A stretch of 27,438 bases of DNA, from positions 1-27,438 of the forward strand of contig JAKATE010000006.1 in NCBI GenBank assembly GCA_021828085.1. Reading direction: 5' to 3'. Shown in pieces: positions 15,377 through 22,215 of this stretch. The DNA is from Thermoplasmata archaeon (GTDB taxonomy: Archaea; Thermoplasmatota; Thermoplasmata; Lutacidiplasmatales; UBA184). The translations under genes were made by a program, and so were the position numbers. Positions within the stretch are counted from its first letter, which is position 1; the number at the start of each line of letters is the position of its first letter. The notes under the pieces are model-generated. The model ran no database searches and was not told the origin of the DNA. It saw only the letters and a program-made list of their open reading frames with translations.

Positions 15377-16027
15377 TCAGTCACTCTCCGGGCTGCGCTC
15401 TCGAACGCTCCCCCGGGGTTCGGTCTCGCGGAAGATGCGGGCCTGGAAGCGGTAGATCCGTGCCCCGGGCTCCCGCCAGCAACCCGGAGCGAGCCCCGCC
15501 TTCTCGCAGACCCCGTCGAGGAACTCTTCCGGGCCCCACCCCTGCTCGGGGGCGACCTGCGGGAGGAGCAGTCCCTCCACCCCCTCCGCCCGGAGGACGA
15601 GCCCGTCCCTCCCGATGCGGACCTGCGAGAGGACCTCCTCCGGGTTTCCCCCGGGGACCAGAGTGGGCACGGTGAGGAGCGAAACCTCGATCCGGAGATC
15701 CGGGAGCTCGCTCGGGCGGACCGGGGGGAAGCGCGGGTCCTCCCTCGCCGCGTAGAGCGCCGCCAGGGGGACGCTCTGGTGAAGGGGCGCGGAGGGGGTG
15801 GGGAAACCGACGCACCCTCGCAGCCGCCCCGAGGGATGCTGTTCGAGCGTGACGAAGACCCCCCGCTCGAGAAGGAGGGGGGAGGAGCTTGACGCCGGGC
15901 GAGCGACCCGACGGACCGCCTGCTCGATGGGGACGGTCAGCCCCTCCTCCAGGGTCCGCCGGGCCAACTGGACGGAGAGGGTCCCGGCTTCCCCTTCGAG
16001 CTCCTCCGGTAGTGGACCCGTCCCCAC
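15377..16027 (-). CDS. AMMECR1 domain protein
   Basis: 216 aa. AMMECR1 proteins occur in archaea and eukaryotes; function is unresolved, though redox or RNA-linked roles have been proposed. The invariant motif LRGCVGF is at 69-75, preceded by GVFVTLEQHPSGR and followed by PLAALYAAREDPRFPPVRPSELPDLRIEVSLLT and DGLVLRAEGVEGLLLPQV, then EEFLDGVCEKAGLAPGCW, all in family order. The GTG at 16027 is preferred to the longer TTG start at 16054, since it lies about 27 nt from the TATA-like element at 16050-16057 and gives the usual N-terminal length. It is divergent from the L40e gene, and the two probably share one promoter element. Confidence 0.93.
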   Translation of the reverse strand: MGTGPLPEELEGEAGTLSVQLARRTLEEGLTVPIEQAVRRVARPASSSSPLLLERGVFVTLEQHPSGRLRGCVGFPTPSAPLHQSVPLAALYAAREDPRFPPVRPSELPDLRIEVSLLTVPTLVPGGNPEEVLSQVRIGRDGLVLRAEGVEGLLLPQVAPEQGWGPEEFLDGVCEKAGLAPGCWREPGARIYRFQARIFRETEPRGSVRERSPESD

Positions 16028-16049
16028 GCCCGGTGGAGACCCCACCACC

Positions 16050-16057
16050 TTCAAATA
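16050..16057. promoter_or_regulatory. Shared TATA-like element for AMMECR1 (-) and L40e (+)
   Basis: TTCAAATA on the + strand, TATTTGAA on the - strand. Its centre is about 30 nt from ATG 16084 (+) and about 27 nt from GTG 16027 (-). It is the only AT-rich octamer in the 56-nt divergent gap, so one element may serve both directions. Confidence 0.5.
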
Positions 16058-16083
16058 CGCCTCCCCGGGTTCGAGCCCCCCCT

Positions 16084-16236
16084 ATGCCCTTTCCCGAGGC
16101 GACGCAGCGGCTGCTGCTGAAGAAGATCTGCATGAACTGCTCCGCCCGCAACCCCATGCGGGCCGTGCAGTGCCGCAAGTGCGGCTACCACGGGCTCCGG
16201 GTCAAGTCGCGCGAGCGTTCGGGCAAGACGAAGTAG
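16084..16236 (+). CDS. rpl40e: Ribosomal protein L40e (eL40)
   Basis: 50 aa, strongly basic large-subunit protein. Zinc ribbon Cys16-x2-Cys19-x10-Cys30-x2-Cys33 within KKICMNCSARNPMRAVQCRKCGYHGLR, characteristic of archaeal/eukaryotic L40e; bacteria lack this protein. The N-terminal FPEATQRLLLKKI also matches. A TATA-like element about 30 nt upstream implies a leader of only a few bases, and no Shine-Dalgarno site is seen. The stop is 15 nt from the end of the convergent glycosyltransferase gene. Confidence 0.96.
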   Translation: MPFPEATQRLLLKKICMNCSARNPMRAVQCRKCGYHGLRVKSRERSGKTK

Positions 16237-16251
16237 GGCGGCTTCCCCGCC

Positions 16252-17034
16252 CTACGAGGCCCCGGTCTCCGCGGGCGCCGCGACCCTGCGCGCTCTCCGC
16301 GTCTCCTGGGAGAGCTCCGCTCGCTTGCGGAAGAGGTAGGTGAGGTTCCGGTAGCCGTCCCTCCAGCTCGAGAGCTTGGGGCGGCCCCACCGCTCGCTGT
16401 ACTGGATCGGCACCTCCTCCAGCTTGAAACCCCGGACGAGCACCTCGAGCTTGAGCTCCTCGGAGAAGGCCATCCCGTCCTGGCGGAGCTTGAGCCGGGG
16501 GAGGATGGAGCGCCGGAAGACCCAGAAGCCGCTCTGGGAATCGACCAGGACCCGCGCCGGGGCGTTCTTGAGGCTCGTGTGGAAGAGGACCCAGAGGGTC
16601 AGGTTCAGCACCCGGTTGCCGACCCGGTGCTCGGTGGTCATGGAGCGGTGCTCCAGGTAGGTGAGCCGGTCCCCGGTGAGGAAGTCGAGCTGATGGTGGA
16701 TCAGGTGGAGGAGCATCCAGGGGACCTCGGCGGCCGGGTAGGTCCCGTCGCCGTCGAGGGTGGCGATGAACTCCCCCTGTGCCGCCTCGAAACCGGTCCG
16801 GTACGCCCGCCCGTAGCCCTTCCGGGGCTCGTGGAGGACCCGCGCCCCCATCTCCTCGGCGATCCGGGGGGTGCCGTCCGTGGAGTTCCCGTCGACGACG
16901 ATCACGTCCCACTCGACCGGGTCCCGGAGGAAGAGCGACCGGTTGGCCTCCTCCGCGGCGGCCCGGAAAGCGCGGAGGGTGCGCGGGAGGCCCTCGGCCT
17001 CGTTGAGCGTGGGAATGACCAAGGTGGCGCGCAT
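16252..17034 (-). CDS. Family 2 glycosyltransferase, dolichol-phosphate-sugar-synthase-like
   Basis: 260 aa GT-A fold enzyme that probably transfers a sugar from a nucleotide donor to a polyprenyl phosphate on the cytoplasmic face. N-terminal ATLVIPTLNEAEGLPRTL, then WDVIVVDGNSTDGTPRIAEE, KGYGRAYRTGFEAAQGEFIATLDGDGTYP with the metal-binding Asp94-Gly-Asp96, and the acceptor-side DSQSGFWVFRRSIL and FSEELKLEVLVRGFKLEEVPIQYSERWGRPKLSSWRDG. No C-terminal membrane helices, so it is the soluble DPM1-like form. ATG 17034 is used; longer in-frame starts would run back across the divergent archease gene. The CTTAAG at 17068-17073 lies 36 nt upstream and is equally placed for archease. Donor and acceptor sugars are unknown. 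Confidence 0.92.
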   Translation of the reverse strand: MRATLVIPTLNEAEGLPRTLRAFRAAAEEANRSLFLRDPVEWDVIVVDGNSTDGTPRIAEEMGARVLHEPRKGYGRAYRTGFEAAQGEFIATLDGDGTYPAAEVPWMLLHLIHHQLDFLTGDRLTYLEHRSMTTEHRVGNRVLNLTLWVLFHTSLKNAPARVLVDSQSGFWVFRRSILPRLKLRQDGMAFSEELKLEVLVRGFKLEEVPIQYSERWGRPKLSSWRDGYRNLTYLFRKRAELSQETRRARRVAAPAETGAS

Positions 17035-17067
17035 AGGCCCGGGAAGGGATTCTACCCCGTCCACCGT

Positions 17068-17073
17068 CTTAAG
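17068..17073. promoter_or_regulatory. Palindromic CTTAAG shared by glycosyltransferase (-) and archease (+)
   Basis: CTTAAG reads the same on both strands and is centred 36-37 nt from each start codon (ATG 17034 on -, ATG 17108 on +). The same hexamer occurs at 20085-20090 about 27 nt before another gene, which supports its role as a TATA-like core here. Confidence 0.5.
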
Positions 17074-17107
17074 GGTGAGCTTGGTCCTCCCCGCGGCGGG
17101 GGGGAGG

Positions 17108-17563
17108 ATGGGCGCCGCGGATGCGGAGGAGGAGCCCCCGGGCGAGGGGCCGGCCCACTGGTCGTTCGGGACGACCGCGGACGTGGGCATCGCCGCGCGG
17201 GCGGCGGACCTCTCCGGTCTGCTCGAGGAGCTCGCCCAGGCGCTCGTGGAGCTCATCACGGACCGGGCCTCCCTGGAGCCCGTCGGGCGGCGCACCTTCT
17301 CCCTGACGGCGGAGAACGACGAGGAGCTGGTGGTCGCGTTCCTCGAGGAGGTCCTCTACTGGCAGGACGCCTTCGGCTGGCTGCCGCGGACGGTTAAGGT
17401 GGAGCCCATCCCTCCCGGGCGCCGCGAGGTCCGGGGGGAGGCCCTGGGGGAGACGCTGGACCCCCGTCGCCACCCGCTCCGGCTCGGGGTCAAGGCCGCC
17501 ACGCTCCACCGCCTCCAGGTGTCGCCCGACCGGCGCCGGGCGCGCGTGATCCTCGATATCTGA
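17108..17563 (+). CDS. Archease (tRNA ligase RtcB cofactor protein)
   Basis: 151 aa. Archease promotes the guanylylation and turnover of the RtcB tRNA-splicing ligase. WSFGTTADVGIAARAADLSGLLEELAQALVELITD (18-52) matches the SHS2-fold signature, though the usual HTADVGI reads TTADVGI. FSLTAENDEELVVAFLEEVLYWQDAFGWLPRTVKVEPI and the C-terminal KAATLHRLQVSP...ARVILDI complete the family; Asp25 and Asp150 are likely metal ligands. The first 15 residues are an acidic Pro/Glu-rich extension. ATG 17108 directly follows GGGGGGGAGG, too close for an ideal Shine-Dalgarno site. RtcB itself is not in the window. Confidence 0.9.
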   Translation: MGAADAEEEPPGEGPAHWSFGTTADVGIAARAADLSGLLEELAQALVELITDRASLEPVGRRTFSLTAENDEELVVAFLEEVLYWQDAFGWLPRTVKVEPIPPGRREVRGEALGETLDPRRHPLRLGVKAATLHRLQVSPDRRRARVILDI

Positions 17564-17581
17564 CCCGGTCGGAAGGACGGC

Positions 17582-18793
17582 CTAGCCCCGCTGGGCCAGG
17601 TAGGCCCGGACCCCTTCGCCGAGCGTCGGGAGCTTCCCCCGCTGGTGGAGCTCGCGCTCCACCGCCGCGATCCCCCCCAGGAGGTCGGCGTCCTGGACGA
17701 TCCCCATGTGCCCGATCCGGAAGATCTCCCCCTTGGCCTTCCCCTGTCCTCCGGAGACGATGACGTTGTGGCGCTCCCTGAGGCCTCCCCGGAAGGCGGA
17801 GTCGTCGACCCCGTCCGGATAGCGGATGGCGGTCACCGTGTCGGAGGCGTAGGCCGGGTTGGGGTAGAGCCTCAGCCCCAGCGCGCCCACCGCGGCACGG
17901 AGCGCCTCGGCCTGCTGGTGGTTGCGCTCCTGCCGGCGGGCCGGGGTCTCCTCCTTCAGGAGGAGAAGGGCCTCGCGCAGCCCCAGGAAGAGCGGGACGG
18001 CCGGGGTGAAGGGGGTGTCGTCCTTCTCGAGGCTCTTCAGATGCTCGGCGAGGTCGTTGTAGAAGGTCTGCGGGTGGAGCGCCTCCCGGGCGCGCTCGGA
18101 GAGGTGGACCAGGACGAGGCCCGGAGGGGCCGCGAGCCCCTTCTGCGCGCCGACGACGAGGGCATCGACCTGGGCCGAGGGGCTCGGGGGAGGCAGTCCT
18201 GGGAGCGCGCTGATGGCGTCCACGAGGAAGAGCGCCCCGTTCTCGCGGGCGAGGGCCCCCACCTTTTCGAGCGGGTTGGTGAACCCCACGCTGGTCTCGT
18301 TGTAGACCATCACCACGGCCTTGTAGCGCTCCTTGGTGAGCTCCGAGCGCACCGCGTCGAGGTCGAAGGGTTCCCCCCACGTCCCCTTCACCACGACCGG
18401 GTGGGCGAAGCGCTGGACGATCTGCCCGAGACGGTCGCCGAAGTGGCCGTTGGTGAGCACCAGCGCCTTCTCCTCCCGTCCGACGAGCCCCGAGACCATC
18501 GCCTCGAGGCCGGCGGTGCCGCTGCCGGTGAGGACGACCTGGTGGCCGCTCGTCCCGAAGACCAGCGGGAGCATCTCGCGGATCTCACGGATGACCGAGT
18601 GGAAGTACTCCCCCCGGTGGTTCAGGGCCGGGGTGGCCATGGCCTGGAGGATGCGCGGGTGGACGCGCACCGGCCCGGCCAGCAGGAACGTGCTGGTGTA
18701 CGGATCGAACCGGTCGCTGGCCGTCCCGGTGGCCGTCTCGCCCAGCGACTTCGTGCTCGTCGGTTTCGCCACGGGGGCCGTCACGCTCGTCAT
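17582..18793 (-). CDS. Class V aminotransferase (serine-pyruvate / alanine-glyoxylate type)
   Basis: 403 aa PLP enzyme. The fold-type I core starts near residue 30 with TFLLAGPVRVHPRILQAM, then LTGSGTAGLEAMVSG (88-102), VYNETSVGFTNPLE, FLVDAISALPG with the PLP-ring Asp192, and the Schiff-base Lys218 in VVGAQKGLAAPPGL; GIVQ-DADLLGGIAAVERELH closes it. An unusual Ser/Thr-rich extension of about 30 residues precedes the core. The ATG overlaps the TGA of the upstream dehydrogenase (ATGA). Beside 3-phosphoglycerate dehydrogenase it most likely makes phosphoserine from phosphohydroxypyruvate; serine-glyoxylate or serine-pyruvate transamination is the alternative. No phosphoserine phosphatase is nearby. 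Family is secure, substrate is inferred from linkage. Confidence 0.92.
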   Translation of the reverse strand: MTSVTAPVAKPTSTKSLGETATGTASDRFDPYTSTFLLAGPVRVHPRILQAMATPALNHRGEYFHSVIREIREMLPLVFGTSGHQVVLTGSGTAGLEAMVSGLVGREEKALVLTNGHFGDRLGQIVQRFAHPVVVKGTWGEPFDLDAVRSELTKERYKAVVMVYNETSVGFTNPLEKVGALARENGALFLVDAISALPGLPPPSPSAQVDALVVGAQKGLAAPPGLVLVHLSERAREALHPQTFYNDLAEHLKSLEKDDTPFTPAVPLFLGLREALLLLKEETPARRQERNHQQAEALRAAVGALGLRLYPNPAYASDTVTAIRYPDGVDDSAFRGGLRERHNVIVSGGQGKAKGEIFRIGHMGIVQDADLLGGIAAVERELHQRGKLPTLGEGVRAYLAQRG

Positions 18794-19740
18794 CGCTTCC
18801 ACACCTCTGGATTCACGCAGAACTCGGGGGTCTCGCCCCTGAGGACCTTGAGGACCTGCTCCACGGTGGTCCGGCCGGCCCGCGCCTGCGCCTCCCGCGT
18901 GGAGGCGCCGATGTGCGGGGTCGTGAAGATCTTCGGATGGGAGAGGAGCCGCAGGTCCTTCGGAGGCTCCTCCTCGAAGACATCCAGGGCGGCTCCGGCG
19001 AGATGCCCCTGCTCGACCGCCGAGAGGAGCGCCGCCTCATCCACCAGGCCCCCCCGGGCCGCGTTGATGAGGATGGCTCCCCGGGGCATCCGCTCGAGCT
19101 CGGCCGGCCCGATCATGTGGTGGGTCTCGGGGGTGAGGGGGGTGTGCAGCGAGATCACCTGGCTCGTCTCGAGCAGCTGGGGGAGCGGGAGGAGGGGGGT
19201 CCCGTCCTCGGTCCGGGTGAGGAAGGGATCGTACGCCTGCGCTCGCATGCCGAAGGCCCGGAGGCGCTGGGCGGTCTCCCGGGCGATCCGGCCGTAGCCG
19301 ACGAACCCCACGCTCCGCCCCTTGAGCTCGAGGCCGTTGCCGGCCTTCTTCCAGTTGCCCGAGCGCAGCGCGAAGGACTGGCTGCCGAAGTCCCGGGCCA
19401 CGGCGACCAGGAGCCCCACGACCAGCTCGGCCACACTCTCGGTGGCGGCCTGGGGGGCGTTCACGACCGGGATCCTCAGCCGCGTCGCTTCGGCCATATC
19501 GATGTTGTCCACGCCCACACCGGCGCGGCCGATGACCCGCAGACCCTTGGCCGAGGAGAGGAGCGAGGCGGTGACCTTGGTGCGGCTGCGGACGAGGAGG
19601 CCCTGGGCCTCCCCCAGCCGACCGGCGAGGGCGGCAGGGGTGGCGGAGAGGTCCTCTACGACCGCGCTCCGCCGGAGCTCCTCCACGGCAGTGGCGTCGA
19701 GCTCATCGGCCACCAGGACCCGGGGCGGAGCGTCTTCCAC
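18790..19740 (-). CDS. serA: D-3-phosphoglycerate dehydrogenase, short form
   Basis: 316 aa NAD-dependent 2-hydroxyacid dehydrogenase; first step of the phosphorylated serine pathway. GRAGVGVDNID (71-81), nucleotide motif GYGRIA (149-154), ISLHTPLTPETHHMIG and the catalytic Arg229 (NAARGG), Glu258 (FEEEPP) and His276 (TTPHIGAST). The chain ends shortly after the substrate domain, so there is no ACT or intervening regulatory domain and feedback by serine through ACT is not expected. GTG 19740 is preferred: MEDAPPRVLVADELD is the usual N terminus, and a TTTTGT element sits about 25 nt upstream; longer in-frame starts would run into the upstream gene. The stop overlaps the aminotransferase start. 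Other 2-hydroxyacid substrates remain possible. Confidence 0.93.
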   Translation of the reverse strand: MEDAPPRVLVADELDATAVEELRRSAVVEDLSATPAALAGRLGEAQGLLVRSRTKVTASLLSSAKGLRVIGRAGVGVDNIDMAEATRLRIPVVNAPQAATESVAELVVGLLVAVARDFGSQSFALRSGNWKKAGNGLELKGRSVGFVGYGRIARETAQRLRAFGMRAQAYDPFLTRTEDGTPLLPLPQLLETSQVISLHTPLTPETHHMIGPAELERMPRGAILINAARGGLVDEAALLSAVEQGHLAGAALDVFEEEPPKDLRLLSHPKIFTTPHIGASTREAQARAGRTTVEQVLKVLRGETPEFCVNPEVWKR

Positions 19741-19761
19741 GAGGCCGCGAACCTCCCCGCG

Positions 19762-19767
19762 ACAAAA
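19762..19767 (-). promoter_or_regulatory. TATA-like element for serA
   Basis: On the - strand AGCTTTTGTC, with core TTTTGT centred about 25 nt before GTG 19740. It lies in the 41-nt gap after the small membrane protein gene, and suggests that serA and the aminotransferase have their own promoter. Confidence 0.4.
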
Positions 19768-19781
19768 GCTTTCACGGCAGC

Positions 19782-20060
19782 TTACGGGTGGGGGGATTGC
19801 GCCTTTGGATGGGGCGAGGTCCGCCGCGGCCGAAGGAGCGGCTGGTCGTGGAAGAGCAGGATCCCTCCCAGCGGGACGAGGAAGATCCCCATGGCCCACC
19901 ACCAGAGGAACGTGGCGACCCAGATGTAGACCAGGCCAAGGCCCGTGAAGAAGAGCACCCCCCCGAGGATGATCTCCCAGCCGAGCGGGTGGCCTCCGGT
20001 GTTGAAGTGCGCGACGGCGTGATGCTCCTCGAAGTGTTCTTCCGGTTCCGGGGGGTACAT
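19782..20060 (-). CDS. Small two-helix membrane protein with His/Glu-rich N terminus
   Basis: 92 aa, not recognised. Acidic, His-rich N terminus (PPEPEEHFEEHHAVAHFNTGGHP), then two hydrophobic helices at about 28-48 and 50-70, the second starting with FLWWWAMG, and a basic Pro/His-rich tail. Evidence that it is a real gene: a CTTAAG box is centred 27-28 nt before ATG 20060, fitting a leaderless transcript. The clustered histidines could bind metal, but this is only suggestive. It lies just upstream of serA without sharing an obvious function. Confidence 0.65.
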   Translation of the reverse strand: MYPPEPEEHFEEHHAVAHFNTGGHPLGWEIILGGVLFFTGLGLVYIWVATFLWWWAMGIFLVPLGGILLFHDQPLLRPRRTSPHPKAQSPHP

Positions 20061-20084
20061 CGCGGGCGTTACAGGGAGGGGTCG

Positions 20085-20090
20085 CTTAAG
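20085..20090 (-). promoter_or_regulatory. CTTAAG box of the small membrane protein gene
   Basis: CTTAAG centred 27-28 nt before ATG 20060. It matches the hexamer at 17068-17073 and the CTTTAAG before the ferredoxin, forming the best-conserved promoter core in the window. Confidence 0.5.
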
Positions 20091-20217
20091 GCTAGCTGTC
20101 CGAACGCTCCGTTGTCTGAGGGGAGAGGGACGATCACCCCGATCCGCACCGGCGGGAAGGCTCCGGAGGGATCACGGCGCGCCTCTGCGGGGACCGGTTC
20201 CCTCCCCCCGGCACCGT

Positions 20218-20484
20218 TCACCCTTTCCGGGGGAAGTGGTCCTCGACCCATTCCGCCACGGCGTCGATAATGAGGTAGATACCGGCCAGGGAGAGGACCG
20301 CGGCCACGATCAACAGGCTCCAGGTGAGCCCGTACTGCAGCCCGGCGGCGCAGCCGCTCGGATCGTTGTTGATCGGTTGACAGATCTGGGTGAGCGTGAG
20401 CTGCGCCATCTCCGCCGCGATGTGGGAGAGGAGGAAGAAGAAGGTCCCCGTCAGGACCAAGGCGCTCCCCGAACGTACTCCCAT
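20218..20484 (-). CDS. Small two-helix membrane protein
   Basis: 88 aa, not recognised. Hydrophobic helices at about 7-27 (SALVLTGTFFFLLSHIAAEMA) and 52-73 (GLTWSLLIVAAVLSLAGIYLII), joined by a loop TLTQICQPINNDPSGCAAG with Cys35 and Cys45 that could pair outside the cell. The tail DAVAEWVEDHFPRKG is amphipathic and cytoplasmic by charge. ATG 20484 is the first start after an AT-rich promoter-like patch (20521-20560). Clean hydrophobicity pattern supports a real gene; function is unknown. Confidence 0.65.
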   Translation of the reverse strand: MGVRSGSALVLTGTFFFLLSHIAAEMAQLTLTQICQPINNDPSGCAAGLQYGLTWSLLIVAAVLSLAGIYLIIDAVAEWVEDHFPRKG

Positions 20485-20801
20485 CGGCTTCGCTCGGGCC
20501 GGAGACCCCGGTTCCGAGTGGGAGTTTCCAAGTTATCAAGATATTTGATTCTTGCGCGATAGTTTGTCAAAAGTACCCGCTGTGTCCAACGAATGTGACG
20601 ACAAGCATCCTCGTATTGGCCGTCCTTTGCGTTCTCCCCTTGGCAGAGCGGCCAGTCCCTTACCCCCCCGGAGGGCGCGGCCCCTGCGGGTCCGAGGTCC
20701 CCTTCGGAGGGAGAGCTCCCCCATCGGAAGCCCCTGACCACCGCGGAACGGCGTACGGGGGTCCTGCTAGCCTTCGGCCGGGGGGGAGCGAGGGGAGCGC
20801 C
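20485..20801. other. Intergenic stretch with low-GC core
   Basis: 317 nt without a supported gene. The part 20521-20640 is much richer in A/T than the rest of the window; the remainder (20640-20801) is G/C-rich with short hairpins such as GGGAG-AG-CTCCC. Several open frames cross it, but none has a domain-like sequence. Confidence 0.4.
20535..20549 (-). promoter_or_regulatory. Interrupted palindrome in an AT-rich promoter patch
   Basis: ATCAA-GATAT-TTGAT is a perfect dyad with 5-nt arms and spacer, inside the only strongly AT-rich segment of this region. It lies about 50-65 nt upstream of ATG 20484 and overlaps possible TATA boxes (TTGATAAC, CAAATATC on the - strand), as an operator would. 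Confidence 0.35.
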
Positions 20802-21416
20802 TCACCAGCGCCGCAACGCCACCGGCGGGGGTGGCGTCGGCTTCTCCCCCTTGCGCACGAACTGCACGAGCTTGCCCGGTCGACGCTTGCGCCACGGCTG
20901 GAGGTCCAGGGAGTAGCCGGCGCCCTTCATCCGCCCGGCGACCTCGTCGAAGGCCGCCGCGCTCAGGAAGAGCTCCTGGGGGCGGAACGGGGTGCTCTCC
21001 GGATAGGGCCCGGGGAGGGTCACCCAGAGCACCACCTCCAACCCCGGCGGACGCGCGTGGCGCCCCTTGACCTCCCGCAGGTCCTGCGCATAGTCGATGG
21101 GAGGGCTCGACCAACCCAGCTCGACGCTCTTCCCGTCCTGGAAGTTGAGGAGGAGACCGGAGCGCTTGACCTCCAGCGAGACCGGGTGCGGCCGACGGAT
21201 GAACGCCGCGCTGAAGGGGACGAGGCTCAGGAAGATCACGAGGATCGCGAGGGTGAGCTCGAAGGTGGTCTCCGGGTACGAGCCGTAGAGGTCGATGTAG
21301 ACCCAGTCGACGATCAGATAGGCCGCCAGGGCGAGCATCGCGATCCCCGCCCCGATCCCGATCCAGCGCCGCTCCCGGCCGGCCTGGTACTGGGCCTGCG
21401 TATCGTAGCGCGTCAC
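20802..21416 (-). CDS. Two-helix membrane protein with C-terminal cytosolic domain
   Basis: 204 aa, not recognised. A basic N terminus (YDTQAQYQAGRERRW) leads to helices at about 18-40 and 52-72, typical of proteins with a membrane hairpin followed by a PH-like domain. The cytosolic part HPVSLEVKRSGLLLNFQDGKSVELGWSSP reads as alternating strands, and LFLSAAAFDEVAGRMKGAGYSLDL as a closing strand/helix; this resembles bacterial PH-type domains but the match is by pattern only. A Pro-rich tail ends the chain. GTG 21416 has GGAGGGG 6-8 nt upstream and a CGTTACGG element at about -30. Confidence 0.72.
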   Translation of the reverse strand: MTRYDTQAQYQAGRERRWIGIGAGIAMLALAAYLIVDWVYIDLYGSYPETTFELTLAILVIFLSLVPFSAAFIRRPHPVSLEVKRSGLLLNFQDGKSVELGWSSPPIDYAQDLREVKGRHARPPGLEVVLWVTLPGPYPESTPFRPQELFLSAAAFDEVAGRMKGAGYSLDLQPWRKRRPGKLVQFVRKGEKPTPPPPVALRRW

Positions 21417-21440
21417 GGGATCCCCTCCAGTGTCCCCCGG

Positions 21441-21449
21441 CCGTAACGG
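21441..21449 (-). promoter_or_regulatory. Possible promoter core upstream of the two-helix protein gene
   Basis: CCGTTACGG on the - strand is centred about 29 nt before GTG 21416. It resembles CTTACGG before the nucleotide-sugar gene at 26022. Weak AT content makes this tentative. Confidence 0.25.
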
Positions 21450-21484
21450 ATCGCCTCACGGTGGGCGCAACGGCCCTCTCCGCG

Positions 21485-21567
21485 TCCTGACCTGGCCGGG
21501 GCTGTTGGACTCCGGGGTTGTCCTCGCGTCATACCGTACGGACGACACGTCCATAGACAGGTCAGGA
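21485..21567. other. Paired sequence, candidate structured RNA or terminator
   Basis: TCCTGACCTG (21485-21494) is an exact reverse complement of CAGGTCAGGA (21558-21567). Between them GGAC/GTCC (21507-21510, 21520-21523) and GGACG-ACA-CGTCC (21540-21552) can form two inner hairpins, giving a three-way-junction layout. It lies in the 217-nt gap between the end of the DUF58 operon and the next - strand gene. It could be a terminator, a leader structure or a small RNA. Confidence 0.3.
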
Positions 21568-21633
21568 GGGACCCTTCGTCGGCGTCCAGGCTTCCCCCGC
21601 GAGGGGGGCCGGCCTTCCGGAGCGCTTCCAGGG

Positions 21634-22215
21634 TCAAGAAGCCTCCCCCGAGAGGGTTTCCCCCCCCTCGGGCCCCTCCTCGGAGGCCCCCGCCACCCGA
21701 TCGAAGAGGAGCACTACCCCGGCCAGCGCGGCGATCGCCACGACCAGGACCACGGGGAGGTAAGCCGTGGTGGGGCCCTCGGCGACCGCCACGAGGAAGG
21801 CGAGCACCCCGGCCAACGCCGGCAGGAGCGTCTGGAGGGCCGTCAGGAGGGGGGCGGGGGAGGCCTCCTGCGCGAAGGGGACGGTCACGGTCGCCACGAG
21901 GAGGATCCCTGCGACGACGCCGGCGAGGTCCGCGAGCCCCCCTGCCCCCAGCGCGGCGGCCACGCCCAGGTAGACCAGCGCCAGGGGAAGGCTCGACGCC
22001 CAGGGGATGGGATCGGGGAGGCGACGAAGGACGAGGAAGGCGCTCCCCGCCCCCGCGAGGACGAGCAGCAGCACTCCGGCCCAGAGGCTGTTGAGCGGCC
22101 GCACCAGGAAGAAACCCCCCAGCACGCCGAGGAGCGCGACGAGGACCTCCCGGGCGCTCAATCTCCAGGGCCTCCACCACCCGGCGGAGCCGACGGCGAC
22201 CGTCGTGCCGTTCAT
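21634..22215 (-). CDS. Multi-helix membrane protein of the MoxR-DUF58 operon
   Basis: 193 aa, not recognised by name. Six hydrophobic segments (about 22-40, 44-61, 72-92, 98-116, 125-147, 150-172) with short loops and few charges inside the membrane; an acidic, disordered C-terminal tail (ASEEGPEGGETLSGEAS). The ATG overlaps the DUF58 stop by 4 nt, so it is the last gene of a coupled three-gene unit. MoxR-DUF58 clusters often include membrane proteins that assemble or carry the client of the ATPase; by position this one may anchor that system. It has no transglutaminase or vWA domain. Confidence 0.8.
   Translation of the reverse strand: MNGTTVAVGSAGWWRPWRLSAREVLVALLGVLGGFFLVRPLNSLWAGVLLLVLAGAGSAFLVLRRLPDPIPWASSLPLALVYLGVAAALGAGGLADLAGVVAGILLVATVTVPFAQEASPAPLLTALQTLLPALAGVLAFLVAVAEGPTTAYLPVVLVVAIAALAGVVLLFDRVAGASEEGPEGGETLSGEAS

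Noticed and set aside
16066..16082. tRNA T-loop-like sequence GGGTTCGAGCCC before L40e
   Set aside because: Only three stem pairs can form and no acceptor, D or anticodon arm is present on either side; it is a chance match in the short promoter-leader region.
17035..17295. N-terminal extension of the glycosyltransferase to 17295
   Set aside because: It would be antisense to archease coding sequence and precedes the normal ATLVIPTLNE start of GT2 proteins.
18695..18715. GGTTCGATCC on the - strand, T-arm-like
   Set aside because: It is codons for Arg-Phe-Asp-Pro inside the aminotransferase, with no surrounding cloverleaf.
20451..20741. 96-codon - strand frame across the low-GC gap
   Set aside because: The middle part looks protein-like (YEDACRHIRWTQRVLLTNY) but it overlaps the better small membrane protein start, has no recognised domain and no ribosome site; kept only as an intergenic note.
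20595..20801. + strand frame starting MTTSILVLAVLCVLPLAERP, resembling a signal peptide
   Set aside because: After 16 residues it turns into low-complexity Gly/Pro/Arg sequence and then runs antisense to another gene.
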